Below the pieces are notes generated by a model. It was given only the letters and a program-made list of their open reading frames with translations. It did not search any database and was not told the DNA's origin. 64,000 nt of DNA from Streptomyces sp. Tu6071. Lineage in GTDB: Bacteria > Actinomycetota > Actinomycetes > Streptomycetales > Streptomycetaceae. The position numbers and the translations under genes are program-made. The DNA lies in contig NZ_CM001165.1 in the NCBI RefSeq assembly GCF_000213055.1, positions 1,426,001 to 1,490,000 of the forward strand, written 5' to 3'. Positions 15,466 through 22,742 of the stretch are shown here, one piece after another. Numbering within the stretch: position 1 is the stretch's first letter; the number at the start of each line of letters is the position of its first letter.

Positions 15466-16752
15466 TCAGGAGGGGGCGATCAGACCGGACTTGCCGTAGA
15501 TGGTCGCCGTGCGCTCGCCCTTCTCGCCGCCCGCGAAGCCGATGCCGATGCTGAACACGCCGGGCCTGGCCGGATCGGGGACGCGGACGCCGAGCCCTTC
15601 CGGCTCGCGATGTATCAGGCTGTTCGCGGCGGCGGTGTAGCAGGGGTTGACGTGGGCGTTGAAGGGTGAGCGCGGGGCGGGGGCGAAGGCGCCCGTGGTG
15701 AGGTCCACCGCGCTGAGGAAGGTGTTGCCGACGCCGGGGCGCGAGATCACCACCGTCTCGCCGTTGATCTCCTGGGTGTCGCCGTAGGCGTTGCCGTGCA
15801 GCATGTAGAGGTACCGGCCCACGACGGCGTACCCCTGGAAGTAGGGGGTGCCGTACGTGGAGAGCGGCCAGCCGGGGACCGCGTGGGGCTTCGGTTCGTC
15901 GATCGTGGCGAGGGGCGTGCTCCAGATGCCGAGGCGCGCGAGGTCGAGGTCGTGCACCTGGTACTTCGTGCGGCCGTCCTTGTCCACGTAGCGGACGGCG
16001 AGGCGGCCGTAGACCGGGTCGACGGTGGCCGTGTTGGTCGTGGAGCCGGGCACCGGGGTGTGCTTGGTGAGGCCGGGGTCCGTGGAGTCGAGCACCTTGC
16101 CGTCGGTGAAGGGGAACCGGGCAAGGCGGGTGCCGCGGCTGGAGTTCTCGTTGGGCGGTGCGGCGTGCAGCGGCACGGCGTCGACCTCGGTCCACAAGTA
16201 GGCCGAGCCGCCGACCGGTTCGACGCCGATGTTCATGCCGTGCCCGAAGCCGCGCAGGTACATGTGGCCGAGCACCTCGCCGGACAGGTCCCACTTGGTG
16301 AGGGTCAGGTCGCCGTGCACGCTGCGGTCCACGGCGCTCACGGGAGCGGATTCCCCGTCCAGTCGCAGACCGCCCGGCGTCACCTGGAGGAGGTAGAGGT
16401 GGCCGTTGGCGTTGTCGTAGCCGAAGGACTGGATGATGGTGAGGTCCTTGGTGGCCTTCTCCCGTATCCAGTTCTCCGCCGGGCTGTTCAGGTCGAGCCG
16501 CGGGGAGTCCACCAGGAGGGCCGAGCCGGGGGCGGGAGGGGCCGCGGCAGCCGCCGCACGAGAGGCCGCGGGGGCAGCTGTACGGAAGGGCGCGGCACCG
16601 GTCGGACGAGGGGCCGCGGTATCGGTCGTACGAGAGGTCGCGGCAGCCGCCGCGCCCGTCGCGAGCGGGACGGCCGCCGCGGAGAGCGCTCCGGCTCCGC
16701 CCAGGGCGAGCAGGGCGCGGCGGCTGGGGTGTCTCTCACTGTTCCGGATCAT
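15466..16752 (-). CDS. Tat-exported TagC-like (teichoic acid biosynthesis protein C type) beta-propeller protein
   Basis: 428 residues. The N-terminus 'SRRALLALGGAGALSAAAVP' is a twin-arginine signal, followed by about 60 residues of Ala/Arg/Pro low complexity with repeated 'RTTDT', 'RPTGAAP' and 'RTAAPAAS' runs. The rest resembles the Streptomyces proteins usually named teichoic acid biosynthesis protein C or phage-tail-like: 'IQSFGYDNANGHLYLLQ', 'GHMYLRGFGHGMNIGVE', 'AYLWTEVDA' and 'YMLHGNAYG' suggest a five-bladed propeller. An enzymatic role is not established; a cell-wall or secreted binding role is likely. I chose the second in-frame ATG because it begins the signal peptide. Confidence 0.72.
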   Translation of the reverse strand: MIRNSERHPSRRALLALGGAGALSAAAVPLATGAAAAATSRTTDTAAPRPTGAAPFRTAAPAASRAAAAAAPPAPGSALLVDSPRLDLNSPAENWIREKATKDLTIIQSFGYDNANGHLYLLQVTPGGLRLDGESAPVSAVDRSVHGDLTLTKWDLSGEVLGHMYLRGFGHGMNIGVEPVGGSAYLWTEVDAVPLHAAPPNENSSRGTRLARFPFTDGKVLDSTDPGLTKHTPVPGSTTNTATVDPVYGRLAVRYVDKDGRTKYQVHDLDLARLGIWSTPLATIDEPKPHAVPGWPLSTYGTPYFQGYAVVGRYLYMLHGNAYGDTQEINGETVVISRPGVGNTFLSAVDLTTGAFAPAPRSPFNAHVNPCYTAAANSLIHREPEGLGVRVPDPARPGVFSIGIGFAGGEKGERTATIYGKSGLIAPS

Positions 16753-16810
16753 GCCGCCCATCCAAGACGCCGGTGCGGCACCCCACCAAGCTCGCGGGCC
16801 CACGCCGTGC

Positions 16811-17647
16811 TCAGCCGGACCGGTGCCACGGCTCGGCGTGCGCGTGCAGGGAGCCCAGGAGGGCCAGGGCCTGGGCCGAGGGGCTGCCCGGTTCGGCGTG
16901 GTAGATGACGAGTTGCTGGCCCGGGGCCTCGCGTACGTCGAAGGACTGGTACGTCAGGGCGAGGGCGCCGACTTCCGGGTGGACGAGCCGCTTCGCGGCC
17001 CGCGTCTTGCCGCGTACGTCGTGCCGGGCCCACAGGCGGCGGAAGGCCGCGCTGTGCGCGCCGAGGTCCGCCACGAGGGCGCGCAGCCGCGGGTGGTCGG
17101 GGTCGTAGCCGCTCGCCTGGCGGAGATTCGCGACGGCGGCCTCGGCCGAGCGGTCCCAGTCGGCGAAGAACTCCCTGCCCGCCGGATCGGCGAAGGTCAT
17201 GCGGGCCAGGTTGTCCGCGGGGGCGAAGGGGGCGTAGAGGGCGTCGGCGAGGGCGTTCGTGGCGAGGAGGTCGAGGGTGCGATTCAGGACGAGGGCGGGC
17301 GTGTGCGCGTATCCGTCGAGGAGCTGGCGCAGTTCGGGCGCGACCCGCTCCGCGACGTGCGTGGCCTCCTCCGGGGCGACCCCCGCGACACGGTGCAGGT
17401 GCGCGCGGGCGTCCGCGTCGAGGCGGAGGGCTCCGGCGAGGGCGCCGAGGACCTGCGCCGAGGGGTGGCGTTCGCGGCCCTGCTCCAGGCGCGTGTAGTA
17501 GTCGGCGCTGACCCCGGCCAGGACGGCGGCCTCCTCACGGCGCAGCCCGCTCACCCTGCGCACCCCGTGGCTCGGCATCCCCACGTCCTCGGGGCGCAGC
17601 CCCGCGCGGCGCGCGCGCAGGAACTCGCCCAAGTGGTTCTCCTCCAT
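16811..17647 (-). CDS. Xre-family regulator with MmyB-like ligand-binding domain
   Basis: 278 residues. An N-terminal helix-turn-helix ('LRREEAAVLAGVSADYYTRL', about 35-54, then EQGRERHPS) is followed by the MmyB-like PAS-type domain, with 'LLDGYAHTPALVLNRTLDLL', 'DLGAHSAAFRRLWARHDV' and 'VHPEVGALALTYQSFDV'. In Streptomyces such regulators typically sit divergent from a short-chain dehydrogenase or transporter that they control, and some family members bind fatty acids or methylenomycin-like signals. Here it faces the Atu4866-MFS-SDR operon across 123 bases containing an inverted repeat. Confidence 0.92.
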   Translation of the reverse strand: MEENHLGEFLRARRAGLRPEDVGMPSHGVRRVSGLRREEAAVLAGVSADYYTRLEQGRERHPSAQVLGALAGALRLDADARAHLHRVAGVAPEEATHVAERVAPELRQLLDGYAHTPALVLNRTLDLLATNALADALYAPFAPADNLARMTFADPAGREFFADWDRSAEAAVANLRQASGYDPDHPRLRALVADLGAHSAAFRRLWARHDVRGKTRAAKRLVHPEVGALALTYQSFDVREAPGQQLVIYHAEPGSPSAQALALLGSLHAHAEPWHRSG

Positions 17648-17678
17648 GCCGCCAAGGCTAGGCGCCCGCCCGCCGCCC

Positions 17679-17703
17679 CGCCCGGGTGTGCCGCACCCAG
17701 GCG
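17679..17703. promoter_or_regulatory. Inverted repeat in the Xre/Atu4866 divergent promoter
   Basis: CGCCCGGGTG and CACCCAGGCG pair with one mismatch around TGCCG. It lies 31 bases from the Xre start and 67 from the Atu4866 start, a good place for a shared operator. Confidence 0.5.
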
Positions 17704-17770
17704 GGGAACGGCCTGGTACCCCCCGCGTGAGCTGCGCAGACTCGGTGATCCCGACGAGAAGGGACACCTG

Positions 17771-18025
17771 ATGACAGACAGCACCGGGAACGTCGACGTG
17801 GTCGGCATGTGGGTCACGGCCGACGGCCGCATCCGCCAGGAACTCCTCCCGGACGGCCGCTACGACGAGGCGCGCGGCACCCGGCGCAGCGCCTACACCG
17901 GCAGCTACACCGTCACGGGCGCGCACATCGAGTACGTCGACGACACCGGCTTCACCGCGACGGGAGATGTCCGGGACGGGGTGCTGTACCACGAGCATCT
18001 GGTGCTCCACCGGGAGGAGGCATGA
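17771..18025 (+). CDS. Atu4866 family small protein
   Basis: 84 residues. The pattern 'GMWVTADGRIRQELLPDGRYDEARG', read in pieces as VGMWVT, LPDGRYDEA, SAYTGSYTV and IEYVDDTGFTATGDV, matches the Atu4866 domain, a small beta-barrel of unknown function often encoded beside short-chain dehydrogenases and Xre-MmyB regulators. GAGAAGG lies just upstream. The ATG of the next gene overlaps its TGA, so it leads an operon with the transporter and the SDR. Confidence 0.82.
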   Translation: MTDSTGNVDVVGMWVTADGRIRQELLPDGRYDEARGTRRSAYTGSYTVTGAHIEYVDDTGFTATGDVRDGVLYHEHLVLHREEA

Positions 18026-19480
18026 GGCGGGCTGCCGCCCCCGGACGCCGCGCGGGACGACCCGCCCCCGCGAAGAGCGCGGCGGGGCCGGGGGCGGCGC
18101 CCGCACCCGGCACGGCCGCTCTCCTCGTCCTGTGCGCCGCGCACTTCATGGACGCCATCGACCTCTCCGACGTGGGCGTCGCCCTGCCTGCCGTGCAGCG
18201 CGACCTCGGCATGGCGCCGGGGTCCTTGCAGTGGGTCGTCTCCGCCTACGCCCTCGGGTACGGCGGCTTCCTGCTCCTGGGCGGCCGGGTCGCCGATCTG
18301 TACGGGCGGCGGCGCGCCTTCCTGACGGCCGTCGCCGTCTTCGGCGCGGTGAGCGCCCTGGGGGCGCTGGCCCCGAGCGGCGGGCTCCTGGTCGCCGCCC
18401 GCGCGGTGAAGGGAATCGCGGCGGGCTTCCTGGCCCCCGCGGCCCTCTCGCTGATCACGACGCGCTGGCCGGAGGGTCCGCGGCGCGGGCGCGCGCTCGG
18501 CTGGTACACGACGGCCGGCGCCTGCGGTTTCGTGGGCGGGCTCGTGCTCGGCGGGGTGCTCACCGAGTGGTCGTGGCGCCTCGTCCTCGCGCTCCCGGTG
18601 CCCTTGGCCGCGGTGGCCCTGATCGCGGGGCGGCGACTGCTCCCGGCGGACCCCGCCCCCGGCACCCGTGCGCGGATCGACGTGCCCGGAGCGCTGACGG
18701 CCACCGGCGGCCTGGTCGTGCTCGTGTACGGGCTCACGCAGGCGCCCGCGCACGGCTGGCTCTCCGCCCGCACCGTGGTGCTCCTCGCCGTGGCCGTCGG
18801 CCTGCTCGCCCTGTTCGTGCGCGTCGAGTCCCGCGCGCGAGCCGCTGGTCCCGCCGCGATTCCTCAGGCGGCGCACGACGGCGGGCGTGAACCTGACGAT
18901 CTTCGCCATGTGGGGCGCGTACACGGCGTTCGCCTTTCTGGCCACACCGCACTTCCAGAACGTCCTCGGCTGGACACCGCTCCAAACGGCGGGGGCCTTC
19001 GTGCCGCTCGGCCTCGCCAACGGCGCGCTCGCCCCCTTCGCGGGCCGGTTCACGGCGCGCTTCGGCGCGCGCCGGACGATCGCCACCGGGATGCTGCTCC
19101 TCGCCGCCTCGTACGCGCTGTTCTTCCGCGCCGGTCCGGACAGCTCGTTCCTGACCGTGATCCTTCCCGTCATGGTCCTCAACGGAGCGGGTACGGCGGC
19201 GACGTTCCCCGCGCTGAACATGAGCGCCGTGGCCGGAATCCCCGACCGCGAGCAGGGCCTCGCGGGGGCCCTGCTCAACACCTTCACGCAGATCGGCGGC
19301 GCCGTCGTCCTCGCCCTCGTCACCGCGGTGTCCGAGGCAGGGCGACGGGCCAACCCGGCGGACCCCATGGCCGGTCACGGAGCGGGCACGGCGGTCGTCG
19401 TCGGCACCGTCCTCGCCGGGCTGCTCTGCGCCCTCCTCCTCCGGAACGCCCCTCGCACCACGCAAGGAGATCCCTCGTGA
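18022..19480 (+). pseudogene. DHA2-type MFS transporter interrupted by a frameshift
   Basis: The first part, from the ATG at 18022, encodes a normal 14-helix drug/H+ antiporter start: 'LCAAHFMDAIDLSDVGVALP', 'GGRVADLYGRRRAFL' (the MFS motif A) and on to 'ALFVRVESRAR'. At 18830-18840, in the run CCGCGCGCGAGCC, the reading moves to the next frame, where 'REPLVPPRFLRRRTTAGVNL' and the remaining helices continue to the TGA at 19480. One base too many, or two too few, explains it. Both halves show intact transporter sequence, so this is a recent mutation or a sequencing error in a GC run. The gene ends overlapping the SDR start. Confidence 0.75.
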
Positions 19481-20241
19481 CCACAGCGTCCTCCCTCCCC
19501 GCTCCCGAGTTCGGCGGACTGACCGCGCTCGTCACGGGCGCCGCGCGCGGCATCGGCAAGGAGACGGTCGCGCTGCTCCACGCACGCGGAGCCCGCGTCG
19601 TGGCGCTCGACAGGCGGGCGGACGTCGACGCGCTGCGCGAGGAGTTCCCCGGCGTCGTGACGGTGAGGGGCGACGTCGCGGCCGAGGAGACCGCCGTACG
19701 GGGCGTACGGACCGCCCTGGACGCCTTCGGCGGGCTCGACATCCTCGTCAACAACGCGGGCCGCACCCTGAACAAGCCCGTCACGCGCACCACGGTGGAG
19801 GACTGGGACGCCGTGCTGTCCGTCAACGCGCGCGGCGCCTTCCTCTTCGCCAGGGAGGCGTTCCGCGTCATGGCGGAGCGGGGCGGCGGCTCCATCGTCG
19901 CCACCGGTTCCTACGCGGCCACCGTCGGCCTCCCCGAGGGCGCCGCCTACAGCGCGTCGAAAGGCGCGCTGGCGCAGCTGACCAAGGTGCTGGCACTGGA
20001 GGGAGGCCCGCTGAGCATCCGCGCGAACCTCGTCGCCGCGGGCGTCGTCGAGACCGACTTCCTCGACACCTTCCGCCCCGACAGCCGCGCCTATCTCGCC
20101 TCGTTCGGCGGGGCGCATCCGCTCGGCAGGGTGGCGCGGCCGGGGGAGATCGCGGAGGTGCTGTGCTTCCTGGCCTCGCCGCGGTCGGCGTTCGTCACGG
20201 GGGCGGTGGTGGCGGCGGACGGCGGCTTCACGGCGGCGTGA
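19477..20241 (+). CDS. SDR family oxidoreductase
   Basis: 254 residues, classical short-chain dehydrogenase. The cofactor loop is 'TGAARGIG' (20-27), 'DRRADVD' suggests NAD preference, then 'NNAG' and the catalytic 'YSASK', with the C-terminal 'FVTGAVVAADGGF'. The GTG at 19477 overlaps the MFS stop and follows AAGGAGA. Together with the Atu4866 protein and the transporter it forms an operon that the divergent Xre-MmyB regulator probably controls; the substrate is unknown. A strong hairpin follows the stop. Confidence 0.92.
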   Translation: MTTASSLPAPEFGGLTALVTGAARGIGKETVALLHARGARVVALDRRADVDALREEFPGVVTVRGDVAAEETAVRGVRTALDAFGGLDILVNNAGRTLNKPVTRTTVEDWDAVLSVNARGAFLFAREAFRVMAERGGGSIVATGSYAATVGLPEGAAYSASKGALAQLTKVLALEGGPLSIRANLVAAGVVETDFLDTFRPDSRAYLASFGGAHPLGRVARPGEIAEVLCFLASPRSAFVTGAVVAADGGFTAA

Positions 20242-20242
20242 C

Positions 20243-20286
20243 GCGCGCCGCGCCGGTCAAGTCGGCGGGCCTCCGGCGCGGGCGCG
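20243..20286. terminator. Terminator hairpin between the SDR and GNAT genes
   Basis: CGCGCCGG (20249-20256) pairs with CCGGCGCG (20273-20280), and the stem extends outwards with a one-base bulge. It lies just after the SDR stop and before the end of the convergent acetyltransferase gene, so it may serve both. Confidence 0.6.
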
Positions 20287-20313
20287 TGCCGTGGCCGGCG
20301 GGCGGGCGGGGTC

Positions 20314-20892
20314 TCAGCTCCCCGCGCCCGTACCCGCGCCGCGCTCCCACTCCGCCCGCGTCAGCGCGTACTCCACGTCCCCGTGCTCCGAGCCGTCGAT
20401 CACCTCCGGCCACTCCTCGGTGAAGTGGCGGAGGAAGGTGAGGCCGCACTTCTCCATCACGCGGCGGGACTTCGCGTTGACCGTCATGGTGTTGGCGGTG
20501 ACGCGCCGCACGCCGAGGTCCCTGAAGCCCTTGCGGATCAGGGCGCGGGAGCCCTCCGTCGCGTACCCCCTCCCCCACGCCTCCCGGCGCAGGCGGTAGC
20601 CGAGTTCGACCTCGGCGGGGCTGTGCTCGGCGAGGGGACGGAAGGCGAACCAGCCGAGGAACGCGCCCGTTTCCCGCCCCTGCGCGGCCCAGTAGCCCCG
20701 CGTGCCGAGGCCCGGGTAGTCGCGGAGGAGGCGCGGCAGCGAACCGCTCCGGATCTCCTCACGGGTCGTGGGGCGCCCCCCGTTGATGAAGCGCGTCACG
20801 GCGGGGTCGTTGTCGAGCGCGAGAAGATCGTCCGTGTCGGCCTCGGCGACGGCGCGGAGGGTGAGGCGGTCGGTCTCCAGGAGGATGTGCAT
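20314..20892 (-). CDS. GNAT family N-acetyltransferase (RimJ/RimL-like)
   Basis: 192 residues. 'LETDRLTLRAVAEADTDDLL' is the usual start of the RimJ/RimL subgroup; the acetyl-CoA loop reads 'RREAWGRGYATEGSRALI', and 'NAKSRRVMEKCGLTFLRHF' is the conserved C-terminal block. It probably acetylates a ribosomal protein, an amino acid or a small amine; the target is not predictable. It is a single gene, downstream of GH43 on the same strand but 125 bases away, with palindromes between them. Confidence 0.88.
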   Translation of the reverse strand: MHILLETDRLTLRAVAEADTDDLLALDNDPAVTRFINGGRPTTREEIRSGSLPRLLRDYPGLGTRGYWAAQGRETGAFLGWFAFRPLAEHSPAEVELGYRLRREAWGRGYATEGSRALIRKGFRDLGVRRVTANTMTVNAKSRRVMEKCGLTFLRHFTEEWPEVIDGSEHGDVEYALTRAEWERGAGTGAGS

Positions 20893-20962
20893 GGCCCGAT
20901 CCTCGCCAATGGCGGCCGGGCGCACCACGGGATTACGGGGATGCCATGAGGCCGGTGGTACG

Positions 20963-20976
20963 GGTCCGGCCGGACC
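20963..20976 (-). terminator. Palindromic GC element after the GH43 gene
   Basis: GGTCCGGCCGGACC is a perfect 14-base palindrome, and a second GGGTCCGGCC follows at about 20991-21000. It is just beyond the GH43 stop. It may end that transcript, or be a protein site. Confidence 0.35.
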
Positions 20977-21017
20977 GCGCGGCGTCCGCGGGGTCCGGCC
21001 GGGGCGGGGAGGCGCGG

Positions 21018-22568
21018 TCAGTTCGTCCAGACCTCCGCCCTGTCCACGCTGACGAAGGACGCGCCGGACTGGCCGTCGTGGTCGCCGGTCACGCGGACGC
21101 GCAGGGTGTGCTTGCCGCTCGGCAGGCGGGGGCTCAGGTACTGGAGGTTCTCGCCGGTGCGCGGGGTGCCGTAGTAGTCGAGGCGCTGTTCGGCGCCGCC
21201 GTCGATGCTCACTCCCGCGTAGCCGTTGCCCGTGTCCCGTACGGAGAGGAGCGCGATCCTCGTGCCGGTGAAGGTGTACGTGGCGGTGTTGCCCGCCGTC
21301 GCGCTCCAGTGGTCGTCGCCCCAGAAGCACTGCACGCCGCAGCCGGTGCCGGAGTTCCAGGTGCCGGTGTAGGCGAGGGAGCCCGCGCCGCTGGAACGGC
21401 CGTCGTCGTTGATCCAGTAGGCGCTGGGGCCCGGGTCGCCCGAGGGCAGGTCCTGCGTCGCGCCGGTCGCGAGCGGGACGCCGAAGTCCGGGCTCCCGTC
21501 CGCCTTCCAGCCGATGCGCTGCGCGCGCGTCGTGCGGTTGCTGTAGGTGTTCACCGACGTGGACTTGGCGTGGTAGACGATCCAGTCCTCCTTGCCGTCG
21601 GGGGACTTGAAGAGGGCGTGGTGCCCCGGCCCGTAGACGCCGTGGTCGTCGGCGCGCGAGAAGACGGGCCCCTGGTGCTGCTGCCAGTTGCCGGGCACGA
21701 GCGGGTCGGCTCCGTCCGGGAGCGACATCATCCACAGCTGGTAGTCCGGCTTGCCGGTGTCGCACGTGGAGTACGTCATCCAGGTGCGGCCGTTGCGGTA
21801 GAGGAACTCCGGGCCCTCGCGCACCTCCGGGCAGCCCCCGGCCGCGTTGAGCGCGACGGCGTTGCCCGAGACGGTGTACGGGTTCGACAGCGGCGCGATG
21901 TTCAGGCCGTTGTGCTGGTACTGGTTGATGCCGCTGTAGGCGAGGTAGAGGCGGCCGTTGACCTGGAGGATGCCGGGGTCGATGGCGAAGTCGTTCGCGT
22001 GGTTCGGCGGGGCGAGCTTCGCCTTGAAGTGGTACGGGCCCGTGGGGTCGTCGCGCTCGGACTCGGCGACGAAGACGCGGTGGTGGTCGTCGGTGCCGTC
22101 GTCGGCCGTGTAGTAGAGGTACCAGCGGTCGCCGAAGCGGTAGAACTCCGGCGCCCAGATGTGCTGGTTGCGGCTCGTGTCGGTGTCGGTCCACACGGTG
22201 ACGGGATCGGCCGTCAGGAGGGTGCTCAGGGACGGGGAGCGCCACATCTTGACGCTGTTCCCCTGCGTGGTCGTCAGGTAGTAGTTGCCGTTCCAGTGCG
22301 TCATGTACGGGTCGGGGCCCGTGTTGAGCGGGTTGCGGAACGTCCCGGCGGCGGCGGACGGGGCGGCTGCCTGGGCGGCGGCGGACGGCGCGGCGGCGGC
22401 CTCGTCGGGGCGGACCGCGTTCGTACCCGCGCCGAGGAGGACGAGGACGGCGAGAGCACCGAACAGGCGCAGGACTCCGAACAGGCGCGGGCGGCGGAAC
22501 GAACGCGAGGCGTGGAACGAACGCGAGGCGTGGAACGAACGCGAGGCGTGGGGCGGGGGCGCGCTCAT
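21018..22568 (-). CDS. Secreted GH43 glycoside hydrolase with C-terminal carbohydrate-binding-like domain
   Basis: 516 residues. After an N-terminal 18-base-repeat segment, 'LFGALAVLVLLGAG' is the signal-peptide core, so the enzyme is exported. The five-bladed GH43 domain has Asp in 'TGPDPYMTH', Asp in 'FAIDPGILQ' and Glu in 'REGPEFLYRNG' as the likely catalytic triad. GH43 members cut arabinan or xylan side chains. The last 140 residues ('YTFTGTRIALLSVRDTGNG' and 'GKHTLRVRVTG') form a beta-sandwich like a carbohydrate-binding module. The ATG at 22568 has AAGGAGC upstream. It has its own promoter and operator and probably feeds the neighbouring importer. Confidence 0.88.
   Translation of the reverse strand: MSAPPPHASRSFHASRSFHASRSFRRPRLFGVLRLFGALAVLVLLGAGTNAVRPDEAAAAPSAAAQAAAPSAAAGTFRNPLNTGPDPYMTHWNGNYYLTTTQGNSVKMWRSPSLSTLLTADPVTVWTDTDTSRNQHIWAPEFYRFGDRWYLYYTADDGTDDHHRVFVAESERDDPTGPYHFKAKLAPPNHANDFAIDPGILQVNGRLYLAYSGINQYQHNGLNIAPLSNPYTVSGNAVALNAAGGCPEVREGPEFLYRNGRTWMTYSTCDTGKPDYQLWMMSLPDGADPLVPGNWQQHQGPVFSRADDHGVYGPGHHALFKSPDGKEDWIVYHAKSTSVNTYSNRTTRAQRIGWKADGSPDFGVPLATGATQDLPSGDPGPSAYWINDDGRSSGAGSLAYTGTWNSGTGCGVQCFWGDDHWSATAGNTATYTFTGTRIALLSVRDTGNGYAGVSIDGGAEQRLDYYGTPRTGENLQYLSPRLPSGKHTLRVRVTGDHDGQSGASFVSVDRAEVWTN
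22497..22550. repeat. Three tandem 18-base units inside the GH43 N-terminus
   Basis: GAACGAACGCGAGGCGTG occurs three times head to tail. On the coding strand this gives three in-frame copies of the hexapeptide SFHASR just before the signal peptide. The copies are identical, suggesting recent expansion. Confidence 0.9.
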
Positions 22569-22627
22569 GTGGGGGGCTCCTTCGTGAAACGCCGGTCCCG
22601 GCCTGCGGCCGGGCTGGACGGACGGTT

Positions 22628-22684
22628 TACAACGTTGCAGAGCTGTCGGTGGGTCACCGTAGGGACGGCCCGGGGCGGCGTCAA
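22628..22684 (-). promoter_or_regulatory. GH43 promoter with LacI-type operator
   Basis: Read on the minus strand: -35 TTGACG (22684-22679), a 17-base spacer and -10 TACGGT (22661-22656). About ten bases past the expected transcription start lies TGCAACGTTGTA (22639-22628), a 12-base near-palindrome centred on CG, the form LacI-family proteins bind. A related CAACGTGG half occurs in the promoter of the main operon. Confidence 0.7.
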
Positions 22685-22742
22685 GACTCCGCGCGGACAC
22701 CGGGAGGCGCGGGCCGTCCCCCGCGAAGGGCGCCCCCGGCCG

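Noticed and set aside
15466..16752. A prophage remnant, because TagC-like proteins are sometimes labelled phage baseplate or tail proteins
   Set aside because: No other phage gene is nearby and the protein has a Tat signal, which phage tail proteins lack.
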